Shown: piece by piece, positions 45,401 through 55,662 of the stretch
Position numbering within the stretch: the stretch's first letter is position 1
Layout of the letters: the number at the start of each line of letters is the position of its first letter
Source of the DNA: Strigamia acuminata
Taxonomy: Eukaryota; Arthropoda; Chilopoda; Geophilomorpha; Linotaeniidae
DNA length: 64,000 nt
Assembly (NCBI GenBank): GCA_949358305.1
Contig: OX442320.1
Location: 10,060,259-10,124,258 of the forward strand
Direction of reading: 5' to 3'
Translations under genes and position numbers: made by a program
The notes under the pieces: model-generated
What the model saw: the letters and a program-made list of their open reading frames with translations, nothing else
Databases searched by the model: none
Told to the model about the DNA's origin: nothing

Positions 45401-46117
45401 GCCGGGTTTGCACAATTGTGGTCGATTGAACCACATTTTGAATGTGCCCAACAAGTTTCGTCCCGTAATGTTTTCTAGAAAACATTAAATTTGATACTGA
45501 AATATTTATGTTTATATTTTATTTTTGTATTAAATCACAACTTACCAACTGTTATCACAGTGCAAGTTCCACGAGCAGCCAATTCATTTCTTATTCGAAT
45601 ATTTGGTTTGTCCTTTGATTTCTGTAAGCAGATTTATATTTAAGTTGCCAAGTCAAATCGAGTTTTCCTTACCGAAATAAACTCAGTTTTGTTTAATACA
45701 GGTAAATCGATATCCCATAATGCAGACATGCTCACTTTCTCATTATTAATTAAGTCGAGCAGATTGTTCTGACAATCCGATGGGTTTGAATGTAAAATAT
45801 TTCTCCACACGTGACGAATGTAGGCGCTTTCAGGCGTGCAAAATTTCATAGCGGGATATGACATCTCGGTTTCGTCTCTCGTGTATGCATCGGTAGCGAT
45901 GGGGTTTGAAAAGAAATATTTGATTTTCTTCCCAGTCTGATAGCAACAGGTTGCGAGGCAGTAAACTCCAGACAAATTTGATTTTGGCGCCTTTTGTGGG
46001 ATCAATTAACGTTTGTAATTCGGGAAATGATTTCTCAAACGTCCCAAGTCTCGACAACTGTTGTAGTACAATTTTACGCATCTTGTACCTTACTACCGCA
46101 GTTGTATTCCTACTCAT
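42482..46117 (-). pseudogene. DEG/ENaC channel gene B, two-unit, with 5' lesion
   Basis: Same ten-exon layout as gene A (46117-45673, 45621-45546, 45329-45243, 45087-44984, 44886-44088, 44031-43968, 43421-43336, 43271-43167, 43082-42976, 42845-42482); exons 2, 3, 4, 7, 8 and 9 have identical lengths in the two genes. Here the linking exon is open throughout. Exon 1 starts MSRNTTAVVRYKMRKIVLQQ but lacks 11 nt of the gene A sequence within TM1 (near 45,960), so the frame shifts before FFSNPIATDAYTRDETEMSY. If the lesion is real the gene is broken unless a downstream start is used. Exon 2/3 show the same one-base phase problem as gene A. Unit 2 ends DIGNILSLSLGLSILSVA. Ectodomain motifs: RGTCTVITV, DFNKCQKKCLENF, GMCTQYL, EGGSLTGVSYRVIK, CQCHIPCKESKYSS. 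Confidence 0.75.
44088..44886 (-). CDS. Gene B linking exon: TM2 of unit 1 + TM1 of unit 2
   Basis: A 799-bp open exon (phase 2 in, phase 0 out). Order: LPFMIGKTGDLCN, CPCSRMCTQIEEEVKFF, RFAYGFIDLLIDAAGNIGLY into TM2 (LGMSILSVLDLTTLIINY), linker QKRNATSRNGRRIQF ... KIQNTLKK, second TM1 (VVYFCCISLFLVMIYFKL), then YPIRINIEITDEANVSFPNI with the post-TM1 motif FPNITAC, and NNLSQSDCPI. It ends HG before GTAAGT. This is the direct evidence for two fused channel units, because a TM2 and the next TM1 are encoded without any interruption in one exon. Confidence 0.9.
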
Positions 46118-47112
46118 TGCAATTTCTGTTTGAAAAATGTTCGAAACCTGCTGTGTTGTTGTAAAGTTTACGTGGGGATTTGCGTGTGGCGAAACACGTT
46201 ACTGGAATAAATAATAAGGAAATTATATCGTGTACATGGCCAGTCTAGCAATTTGTCGGTTGGTTCAAACTTTGAGCTTATTATTTTCAAATTAAATATC
46301 AAAAGAATGAGAATATAGTTATAGTTGTACTGTATATATTCTCAAGATAGGGAAAATTGAACTTAGCTATACTTTAATCATAGTGCAGGTTCCCTACAGC
46401 GTTATTATTTTGAGTGTTTCAAACTTCCATGTACGTAGAATAAATAATAAGGAAATTATATAGTGTACACGTTGAAATTGGCAGTCTAGAAAATAATTTG
46501 GCAAAATAAAAACCAGAAGGTTGTAACTTATAATTACATTTTTACAGTAGGTTGCACTTTTCATTTTCTCAAATTAATTATTAATTTGTTGGCTTTTTCC
46601 ATTTTTTTTGCCACATTCAATATTGCCAGTTTTAAGTTTATAATATGTTCAAGTTCGTCGATAGAGATTTGTAGCGTGCAGCAGTAAGAACTTGAACTTT
46701 GCTGCTTTTATCATGGCGCAGGTTGTAATATACAGAGTGGGCCAAAAGTCACAAACCGGTCTGACGTCGTAATAACTTTTTTTGAAATAAATATTTTTAA
46801 ATTTTGTAATTTAAATTTTGTAATTTTAGGAGATTAATCATGGAAAATAGACGTTATAAGCTTAAATAGTATTAACGTGCTGACATTTTTATTATCATTA
46901 CCTTTGGAAACATATCGAATGCAAAAGTTGAATGAATTCACTTTGTTCGGAGATCAAAATGGCGGAGAACGACGAAACAAATAAGTGAGCAAAATGAATG
47001 TGACCTGATGGAAGAGCATTTTATATTTGAGATTTTGTTAGTTTGTAAAAAAGAACAAGATTACAATTATTTTTTATATTTTATACGTTTAAGTACACTT
47101 TGAGTTTTTCAG
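46118..47112. other. 5' flank of gene B, intergenic
   Basis: No gene seen. Repeat units at 46,200-46,330 and 46,440-46,540, and a possible transposon end AGTGGGCCAAAAGTCACAAA near 46,737. An ATGGCGGAGAACGACGAAAC stretch at about 46,961 could be a first exon but stops after MAENDETNK. Confidence 0.4.
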
Positions 47113-47880
47113 TCTCAAATCTCTGCTTTCATTCGACTGCGTGGAGAACGTTTTTTGCGTTGCCGGCTCGTGTTTGTGTCCCGACGGGTTCAAGGAAACC
47201 CGAGACGGTTTAAAGTTGGAAAAGTGTGAAAATCCCGCGGCGACAAAAGGACAAGGTGAGTGAATTAGCAGTTTTTATTTATATTTGTATTTATATTTGA
47301 ATTATTTAATCTTTAGCCATGTACGAGAGCGACCACTGCGAGAAATACGGAGAAATATCATCGCTCTCAATCAACACTGTAAGAACAAATGATTGTGCTA
47401 CAGTCGGCCGAGGAGCCCGGACAGAAACCGCCGCTGCGTTGCGCGTGAGTTGCATCATAAGTGGCTTTTTTGTTTAAATGTAAAAGATGTGACCATTTGG
47501 CCACCCACGGCGAACCGATTTGCCAGTGTCCGCAGAACTCCACCGGTGTCCGCTGCAGCGTTGCGAAGCGATGAATTGCCACAACAACGACGCGTGTCGC
47601 TGGAGCAAGGGCGATCACGTCTGCCAGTGCAGTCCGGGCTATGTTGGCGTGTACTGCGAGTCGAGTGTGTGCGAGAATTAATGCGAGATTGGCACGTGCA
47701 AGATCACGGAGCCGCCGGGATTCCGTCGTGCATTTGTCCGTCAGGAAGTGCGATGACGACAAATGCACCAATCCGTGCAGGAACGGAGGTAAAGAAAGGC
47801 TGGGAAAATTTTTTTGTTTTTGTTTTATTGGATTTTATTTGTTGATGCAGGAACTTGTCAGCACGTGGGTAACAAAAATG
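47113..47880 (+). pseudogene. Decayed EGF-repeat gene fragment, copy 2
   Basis: Possible exons: 47113-47255 (DCVENVFCVAGSCLCPDGFK, good TTTTTCAG acceptor and GTGAG donor), about 47327-47378, about 47487-47787 and one after GCAG at 47,850. EGF-like pieces: CDHLATHGEPICQCPQNSTG; NCHNNDACRWSKGDHVCQCS with GYVGVYCE; then CEN, an in-frame TAA and CEIGTCK; and DDDKCTNPCRNGGTC. The frame changes between the first and second pieces and again before the last, and a stop splits the third, so it is non-functional. EGF repeats of this kind belong to secreted or cell-surface proteins. A partial copy lies at 31,005-31,470. Which parent gene it came from I cannot say. Confidence 0.65.
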
Positions 47881-48291
47881 TGTGTTTGGGTCGAAATGGG
47901 AACTCCACTCGAAGAGAAACACAGGAATACAGGAATACAACATCATCGTCACTGGCGCTGTGTTAGTTAGCCAGGGTATTTTTGTAAAATGTCCAAATGT
48001 TTTTTTTAAAGCTGAACTCGTGCCTAATCGATGGAAAATGACCTAAAAAATCGATTCCCGGTGTCGGAATTTGCATTGCGAGTATGACGTCACATCGTGA
48101 TGGCGGTAATGAATTCCCACTGCTCGTGAGTGTTGAATCCGTTGTATTAAATTTTTTTCATTTAGATCCAATCGGATTAATTTTAAATTTCAATTTTAGG
48201 AACCACGGCAAAGAAATCAGCAGGAAATAGGCATACACAGCCCGGTGATGCGTGAGAATCACACTTATTTACCGGTATATCTCATCAGAAA

Positions 48292-48317
48292 ATGGCCGGC
48301 GTTGACGAAATGAAATC
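48292..48317 (+). CDS. Short start exon MAGVDEMKS, copy 2
   Basis: Duplicate of 31,724-31,749, with the same GTAAGTGACG donor. No downstream partner is identified. Conservation of both the ATG frame and donor in two diverged copies is the only support. Confidence 0.3.
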
Positions 48318-49519
48318 GTAAGTGACGTTATGCTAGTTTATATTTTAATCGTGTTAATCTACAAAATGAATAGAAATACTAAAAACCGAGTTGAGAAAAC
48401 AAATTTTACAATTCTTGTTTAATGATTTGAGGTTTATTGATGACGGATGGAACTTTTCTGAGCCAAAAATCCAATCGCCAGTCGTTTTTCGTTTGGTAAT
48501 TTCTCACTGTGCTCACTTTGTCCATCTGGTGTACGTGGATTTGATCGGGCTGTGCCGGTCTCCAGTTAACAATGCCATCTGCAGTTTCATCTACGGGGTT
48601 CCTAATATAGGTAAACGATTAAATTGACAAAAATCAGCCGTATCCATCCAAATCCCACGACTCGGTCAAGCAGTTTCACATCTCCGGTGTGGTCTTAAGC
48701 ATTTTCTTACCTATTTTGGGAGCCACGAATCCGCAGTCCGGATTCGAGTTGGCCTATTGGTTGTTCTTCAGAGGCTGGTCCAAAGCAACCTAGTTTTTTA
48801 GTTTGTCAATCAAACGTACGACATATTAATATTAAAATTGTAGTTCTTAATAAAAGAAAATGGTTAAAATCAACTTTATTGTCGCAATAAATTGTCATGT
48901 GCAAGAGTAAATTGGAGATACAATTGTAGGAAATTCGTTGGATACTTGGATCACTCAAATTCGAGTGTAATTACTCTAAAAAAAATGGTTTACAAATTTT
49001 TGGTGCTTGAGAATTGAGGTAACATACATTTTGTGGTTAGAATTGTATGAATTAAGTTGAATCACTCAATTTTGAGTGCGGTTATAGCGATTGCTATAAA
49101 ATATTGGTGTGTACTAATAGATAATATTTAAATTTGTGCAAATTGTGCTCTTATATTTTTCTGAATATTTGGTGTTTTTTGATGTCAACAATATTTTCCC
49201 AATCGTAACGTTATGTAACGAATACGATACGCTCGTAATAAATCGAATACAGTACACTCGTAATGTACCAAATACTGTACCAACATTGCGCCAATTGCAA
49301 TAAGAACCGCCCTCGATTAAGAGCCATGGCTCAGAGGGCCAGTTTTGAATAAGAGCTGCGGATCTTAATTGAAGATATACGATAATAATAGTAATAGCTA
49401 ATACTAGTAGATATCGGAATATTAAAACAATTCATTTGGTGTTTTTTTTGTCACAGATTGACAGATCTAGCGATAAACTTAAAGTATTGACATTTATGTG
49501 AAAACCCATCCGAATTATA

Positions 49520-49889
49520 TTATTGTTGGTGATGTTGAAAAATTAGTTTTTCCATTTTTCTAGCCACACTCAATATTGACAGACCTAGTGATAAACTTAA
49601 AATATTTCCGATGTCGCATATGAACGAGATAAGGTCATATTCAAGCCGGTCAATAAAAATTTGAATTTTGTTTGTTTCAAAAAATTGGCTTACTACATAG
49701 CTCAGAAGATTTACATGACGTGTAACTCGTGTCAAGCTAGAGTACTTAGATTCCTTGCAGGGAATGTGACATTGACATTCATCTTTAACATTTGTGTCAA
49801 GAAAAGTCTTTTTATAGATAGAATCAGTCGTTTTCGCAGATTGAGAAGTGTTGCACATGGGATATTGCAGTTGGTCTATGTACGATAAT
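49520..49889 (-). pseudogene. DEG/ENaC fragment C, last exon only
   Basis: Encodes the unit-2 end: YPMCNTSQSAKTTDSIYKKT, CQCHIPCKESKYSS and TM2 DIGNILSLSLGLSILSVARK, stopping at 49,520. The frame is open and the acceptor (CTTCAG) is kept. None of the other nine exons occurs upstream; the duplicated block stops at 50,826 in a transposon fragment. A truncated gene copy without a start. Confidence 0.85.
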
Positions 49890-50830
49890 CTGAAGAGAAA
49901 AAAATTTTGTTAGCTACGATCTAGTGGTTTGTGCATTTTACAAATCTGTCTTTGGTATTCCGATTAACATGCAGTTAATTTCTTTTCAAAGTGAAATGTG
50001 TGTGCTTTGTTAATCACTATTAAATCGATCTGAAACAATAGGACTCGATTTAATAACCCCCTATCTTTGACTTATTTTTCACCCAAGAATAACTTAAAAT
50101 CTCCCAACTCAAAACACTCAAGAAAGTTCTCTTCTAATGTTTATTTTACCGAATAAGTTTCACATCCCAACATATTTATCCCAATTATTGCCAAAAGTGT
50201 CTCAATTTTTATGCTTTCATAGCTTTCGATGATGTTCCTGATCGGTGGGTACAGTTTTTGCCTTTGGTGGTATGACAACAATTTCTTGCAAATACACATC
50301 TTCGCAAACACTGGGCATTTGTCTGTTCTATGGTTCAGTCATTGTTTCCAATCTTGATATGCCACAATTGATTTTTGGTCAAGCATTGGATGCCCAAGTC
50401 ATATCTATTCAATAAATTATTTGTGGCATGACAAGATTGAAAACAATGACTGGAACTTGCACAGGCCCTGTGTTTGCAAACATGTACATTTGCAAGATAT
50501 GATTGTCCACCAGAGGCAAAAACTGTAACCATCAGTCAGAAATACCATCGAGGAGGCCCATCAAATGCTAAGTGGGCGTTGTGTTCACAATAAAACTAAA
50601 AATAAGAATTGGGGGGAAAATGTTGGGGTTTAAAACTTTTTATTCCGGGGAATAAATATTAGGGGAGAACAATATTTTTAGTTGGGGGTAAAATGAGTCA
50701 ATGATGCGGAGTAAATAATTTGTTGCCAAAACAATAACTAGAATTTTTGTGAAAGAAGTGAATAAATATTTTTTCTGATGTTTGGTTTAGCAACTTTGAT
50801 ATTTTTATGACTGGGTGCATATACTGGTAG

Positions 50831-51227
50831 TGTACTCTCTCGTTTCGGTGATCAGAATTGGCCCCCTATCGTGTGATTTAACACCAGTAGATTTCTTTTT
50901 ATGGGGTTATTTGAAGTCAAAGGTCTATGTCAACAAGCCCACAACCACCCGTGCATTACAATTCTGATCACTGAAACGAGAGAGTACATGATCAGGAAAT
51001 GTCTCATGCAGTACGGTAATTGAATTGTTACACGTTGTTGTATCGTGTAACGCTCCAGTTTTACTAACCCTAAACACGTTTTTGTATCGTGTAACACTTC
51101 ATTTTCACTAACCCTAAACCTAACCCTAAACTCTCAGCTGTCAATTTGTCGTTGTTTCAGGGTTGCAAACAATTTACCGATCAAATGGCGGCGAATTCAA
51201 ATCTTGCGTTACTTTTGGGACACCCTT
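50831..51227. mobile_element. Mariner-like fragment with fold-back left end
   Basis: The right terminus (CTTGCGTTACTTTTGGGACA, ends 51,227) matches the fold-back element at 38,193-38,781. Inside, plus-strand codons DLTPVDFFLWGYLKSKVYVN and NKPTTTRAL match the transposase C-terminal part. The left 29 bp (50,831-50,859) are inverted at 50,960-50,988 with few mismatches. The normal left terminus is missing. Degenerate CCCTAA/CCTAACCC units lie at 51,105-51,132. Confidence 0.6.
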
Positions 51228-51235
51228 TATTAGGC

Positions 51236-52080
51236 TTAATACTGCTAAATAACAACTGGAATTAGAAAATCGTCTGCGCAGAATGGGATGCGCAGTACGA
51301 ATTTAGCATCAAGATACCGTGCGCGAACTGTTGTCCTGTCTTCTCCCTGGAACCGGTTCAGGTCGGTTGCTATGCGGCCGGCATGTACGCAGACGAGAGT
51401 TACCAATGAAAGGTCTATCCATCAATTGGTTACTAAGTGACAATGGCCCGGCAATTATTCAATTTCTGTATAACAATGGCTTGGCAATTACACAATTATC
51501 GTATGATAATAGTTAGAAGCACCCGAAACAGAATGGGGACAGAATGGTAACTGCGATACACAACACGACCAAAACCAATAGGATTTTGTTAGATTTTTCC
51601 AATTAAATCCACCATAAATCTACTGTATGACAAATCAAACGAGCAGTCGTTTTTAGTTTCTACAAGTGACAATTCTCTTGAAATATGATGATTCAAATAT
51701 CGATATCGCAAAAATATATCCGGTCAAACACGTGGAGTCTATTTTTTATAAAACGAATTATTGATGTAAATTTTTTGTTTACATGTAATTCAATACGGAG
51801 TTGTTTTTTCTTTTTTGTTTACTTCATTGTCAATCGACATAACTACAGCAACAAGAATTGATAATTTATCACTAAGTGTTAGTATAGTTTTTTTTTCGGG
51901 CAATGTCGTTACAATATTTATTAGCGGCGGAATTTGGTTACCACAGTGTATTAGTAATTGTTTCATTTTTTGTTATGTTGTTCTACATCTAGGAGGACAA
52001 TCCTAGGACGCTAGGAGGACAATCCAACACCATCCACCATAAACAATGCCACGATATAAAACAATTCCAGGAATAAACAG
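51236..52080. other. Intergenic with a Cys-rich exon copy
   Basis: No intact gene. 51,325-51,410 is a diverged copy of the exon-like segment at 55,041-55,133. The rest is AT-rich with no recognised feature. Confidence 0.4.
51325..51410 (+). pseudogene. Cys-rich exon remnant, copy 1
   Basis: Read in the frame CANCCPVFSLEPVQVGCYAA and GMYADESYQ followed by a stop (TGA shortly after). It matches 55,041-55,133 (SLEPVRVGCHAAGMYANGSY) at DNA level. No splice donor is evident. Parent gene unknown. Confidence 0.45.
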
Positions 52081-52082
52081 TA

Positions 52083-52765
52083 GGCGCATTCGAAAAGTAA
52101 TTTGCACTAAACGACCAGTGCAACTGGTAGTGTAAATTTCAAGTTAAACGACCCAATTTTCGAGTTTCAAAATAAATTTCTGTGTAAAATTCAGTAGTGT
52201 AAATTCAAGTGTAAATATTAAATTAGTCCAAATAATAACCATAGTCATTATTGTTGTTGTTTACTCTAAAAAAAAAACAGGAGATTATAAAAACATGATT
52301 ATAAAATGTAAATTTATTTTAATTATTTGTATTATTAATATTTATTTCCGAACGGGAATCGGCTGAACATCCGCCTCAATCGCACAAACGCGGCCGAACG
52401 TCGGCCGCATTCGATTGTACAAATGCGGCCGAACGTCGGTCGAACGTCGGCCGTATTCGATCGTACAAATGCGGTCGAACATCGGCCGCATTCGATCGCA
52501 AGAATGCGGCTAATACCTGCTAAAAAATTGTTCTTGCGATCGACATCGTTCCAACCGATCTAACGAAAATCCAAGATGGCTGCCAGCAAGACCCGATTTC
52601 AACGAGAAAACTCGTTGCACGGAGATTTTAAACAGAAACGTGGCGTACAGGCCGTTTCCGTTTAACCAGTTTACACGACATTTACACGAATTAATTCGTG
52701 TAAATGTCGTGTGAAAACGAGTGTAAACACGTTTACACTCGTTTTAATGACTTTTCGAATGCGCC
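52083..52765. mobile_element. TA-flanked MITE with palindromic right end
   Basis: 683 bp between TA duplications (52081-52082, 52766-52767). The terminal inverted repeats are a perfect 16 bp, GGCGCATTCGAAAAGT / ACTTTTCGAATGCGCC. The middle holds GC-rich repeats of CGGCCGAACGTCGGCC and GCATTCGATCG (about 52,380-52,510). The right part contains two adjacent perfect palindromes (52,673-52,712 and 52,714-52,745). No transposase. Related by terminus to 17,801-18,425. Confidence 0.75.
52673..52745. repeat. Two adjacent perfect palindromes
   Basis: First: 40 bp with 20-bp arms meeting at TTAA (ACACGACATTTACACGAATT and its complement). Second: 32 bp with 15-bp arms AAAACGAGTGTAAAC separated by 2 bp. 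Both share the GTGTAAA core. They form stable hairpins or cruciforms within the MITE. Confidence 0.85.
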
Positions 52766-52767
52766 TA

Positions 52768-54438
52768 GTGCCACAATCGAAAGCAATTCTCGTCAAGAGA
52801 ACATAACAAACAATCCCAACCTCACGCGGTTCTACTATATGTTGCAGCACAGTTACTACTGTGTCCTCTCTCATTCTTTTTAGTCAGGATCGCTGCTGAT
52901 ATGTAAGGGGACTTTTTTTTCTCCCATTTTTTAGTAGCACTCCGGAGCTCTGGTTTACAGAGATGACCAAATTAAAAATGAATTTTTGAAATTTGTTTTC
53001 AAGAAGAGCCTTCTTCAGACCAGAAACCACTTCTATTCTAGCCAAACCACTAGACTCAAATCCAACAATTTAATTTTAACCAGAGTAATCAATTCTCGAA
53101 CATAGTCATTTCAAAGCTCAAGAAAATGTAGATTTTTTTTGTCGTATTTTTCATTCAAAAAGGCAAAATCTTAGGAAACGAGGAATAAAATTGAGAACAC
53201 TTACCTGATCACAGACGCACAGGACTGTGAAAGCAATGTTGATGTTACTTTTTCTTGATTGTTCCTTTGTTTTTGTCAAGTTACTGGATCGAAATAACTA
53301 TGGCAACAATAATTGAAAATTGAAAACAATTTTGTATAATAATGTAGAGTCGGAATGTGAGGTTTATTACTTCTAATAATTATTTTTAATATAAATTATT
53401 TATTATTTTGCTCATTGAATTTATTTATACGCATTTCTAGTACACAATGCAGATTTTTATTGCTTACGATAATCGAAATAAATGTTTTATTTAATTGCAT
53501 GTTTCGTCTAGTTAATTAATTTCGTGGGACAAAAATGGACGAAGATCGTGTGGTTTCATCGTGTTGTTGTATTGGGTGTGGAGCGAGATTTCTGCTAATT
53601 CTTCGTCTGGTTACGTACAACTACCTCCAGATAGCGGGATACGGATCGGTAATAAATTTAAGGCAAAATAAACGAGGTCAATTCTAAGTTTTCATATATA
53701 ATTTTGTTTTTAAATTCAAGTGTTTCATCTAATATTAAATTAGTTCCATTGTTTTTTAATTTGATACTCCGTATTTGATAATCGGAACTGCATCGTGGCA
53801 AACATGGCATCAAAGGGTGTTCGTGCTGTGAGTATTATCCGCTGGACTCAATTAATTTAATCGAATTTTTTTTCTATTTCAACATTAGGAATCTTGGAAA
53901 AGAAAACGACAGGAAAACAAAGATCGATCACGAGTGACAACCCGCATTTGCTTCGTTCAAAAATGGCCGCCGATACGTGTGGTTCGCCGGTATGTTGATT
54001 TCGAATCTTTTAAATTGTCTCATCTTAAACATATGAATGGATATACTCATATCGAGTTGGTAAACAAATTGTCCAATTCTTGGTTGATTATTCGAGGTTT
54101 ATTGACAGCATCTGCAACTTTTCTGCGCTAAAAATGCAATCTTCAGTCGTTTTTCACTTGGTAGTTTCTAACTGCAATGGTGTTGTCGAGTGACGTTTTC
54201 GTCAAGCATTCGATCGTGGCTCAGGATGCCCATTTCGATTGTCAGAACTAATTGGGAGCCATAGGAGTTCATACGGACATTAAGATCATGTACGTTGGCT
54301 GTGTCTAGCGTGAACATTTCATACGAGCAGGATTGTACATAAACTTCTATTCCTCCACCCAACGTTCAAAATAAATCGGGTAAATAAAAATTTTGTCCCG
54401 TATTTATTTATTTATTTTTTTAGACGAATTTATTTCAG
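52768..54438. other. Intergenic, exon-like fragments only
   Basis: No intact gene. 53,535-53,650 has an open ATG frame (MDEDRVVSSCCCIGCGARFL) ending in a possible GTAATA donor. 53,802-53,825 reads MASKGVRA before GTGAGT. 53,955-53,990 resembles the MAAVDEMKS exon (MAADTCGSP before GTATGT). A minus-strand open frame at 54,168-54,362 (VYVQSCSYEMFTLDTANVHD) looks protein-like but I do not recognise it. Confidence 0.35.
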
Positions 54439-54584
54439 GCGATATGAGCAACTAGCTTGTGCATCAAGGTGTTCGTCTCAACGGCTGCAGCAACGAGCCC
54501 GTGTTCGGCAGTTTGTCGGCTCTGGTTTACCAGCACTCGATCACACCGATGGCGTTGCGTGCAGACTCCTATTGCCCGACGCAG
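54439..54584 (+). pseudogene. Tensin-like SH2 exon remnant
   Basis: Bounded by a good acceptor (TATTTCAG) and donor (CAG/GTGC). It reads [20 protein letters not shown] then [14 protein letters not shown], closely resembling the SH2-domain core of tensins ([26 protein letters not shown]). An in-frame TAG precedes LVHQG, and a missing base after the TTG of MAL shifts the frame (downstream codons would otherwise read CRLLLPDA). The tensin family links integrin adhesions to actin. With no other tensin exons nearby, this is a stray dead exon. Confidence 0.6.
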
Positions 54585-55040
54585 GTGCTTTGAATTTGAA
54601 CGAATAAATTGAGTAAATTCAAGTTAATTTATCTTTTTTCAAAATTGTCCTAAAAAGGACAAATAAAAATTTGGCCATTTTTCTACTTTCCTTTTTCCAA
54701 TCGAATTTAGAATGCAAAAAGGAAATTTTTTATTTTATTTATTTGATAAAATAAAAAGTACTCTGATCTCTACTAAGTTTTCAATTGTTTTTATTGTTGG
54801 TGAAGCAGTAAATGACAAGGGATGCATTTTCAGAAGGTATTTGTTAGAACAATGCTTGTTGAGATGAGAAAAGGTCGACCTTACTGACGTATACTGACTA
54901 ATAACTTGTGTTGTGGACTGACAAAGTAATGAGAAAGTGGGAACTGACTTGTGCAGGAATATCAGGAAGTTGAGTAATATCACCCATGCAAACAATAATC
55001 TTACCTTTCACTGTTGTAAACAATGCCCTGGTTGTCAGGA

Positions 55041-55133
55041 CAAACCTTGTACTGTCTACTCCCTGGAACCGGTTCGGGTCGGTTGCCATGCGGCCGGCAT
55101 GTACGCAAACGGGAGTTACCGACCCCCAGACAG
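55041..55133 (+). pseudogene. Cys-rich exon remnant, copy 2
   Basis: Between a TTGTCAG acceptor and a GTATGA donor, in frame: KPCTVYSLEPVRVGCHAAGM then YANGSYRPPD. The upstream bases also read CKQCPGCQD. The same segment occurs at 51,325-51,410. Conserved cysteines suggest an extracellular protein. No other exon of the gene is seen, and I do not recognise the family. Confidence 0.4.
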
Positions 55134-55662
55134 TATGATGAAAGGACAGAGGAGATTTTTAAATCTTTGACTACTTCATCGACTGCAATGGAAAGAATGG
55201 ATAGTTGTTGCAATTTTGTCTATACATGTTCAAAATTAGCATTCTTTTTATTATCAATTACTGTATTTTACAGCTAAATTACAAAACAATTACATGAACT
55301 AGCAAATTCTTTTGTGAAACCAAAATTTATTTAGTCATTTTGTAGTGACCCTAGTGGTCACTAAGGAAGTAACAGAAAAAGTCTGTAAAATTATATTTTG
55401 GTTTATTATATTTTAGTTTGAGTTTTTTATGCTTCCTGTCTACAGGCAAGAAAGCTGAATAGAGTGGGAGGAAATGTGGGTGGTTGCCAGGGTAACCAGC
55501 CCACAAGCCTCCAAACAGGAAATGAGTCCTGAGAGGAGTGAGAACTCCTCAGTATGATCACAAACTTTGCCAGAGAAACAACACAAAATAACCCAGAGAA
55601 ACCTCCAGTATTTTGTGAAAACCTCCGTGAAGTTTCATACTCATAATCTTGCTGTGAAGATA
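55134..55662. other. Intergenic before the LTR element
   Basis: No gene. Contains a near-palindrome AGTGACCCTAGTGGTCACT at about 55,345 and an X-box-like palindrome GGTTGCCAGGGTAACC at about 55,481. Nothing else recognised. Confidence 0.4.

Larger units (their letters stand above)
48100..50826. repeat. Segmental duplication, copy 2
   Basis: Matches 31,540-35,282. It ends at GACTGGGTGCATATACTG (50,809-50,826), where a mariner-like fragment begins. In copy 1 the next exon of the channel gene starts about 15 bp beyond this point, so the insertion removed it. Confidence 0.75.

Noticed and set aside
51105-51132. Interstitial telomere repeat (CCCTAA-like)
   Set aside because: Only a few imperfect units inside a transposon fragment; not a telomere tract.
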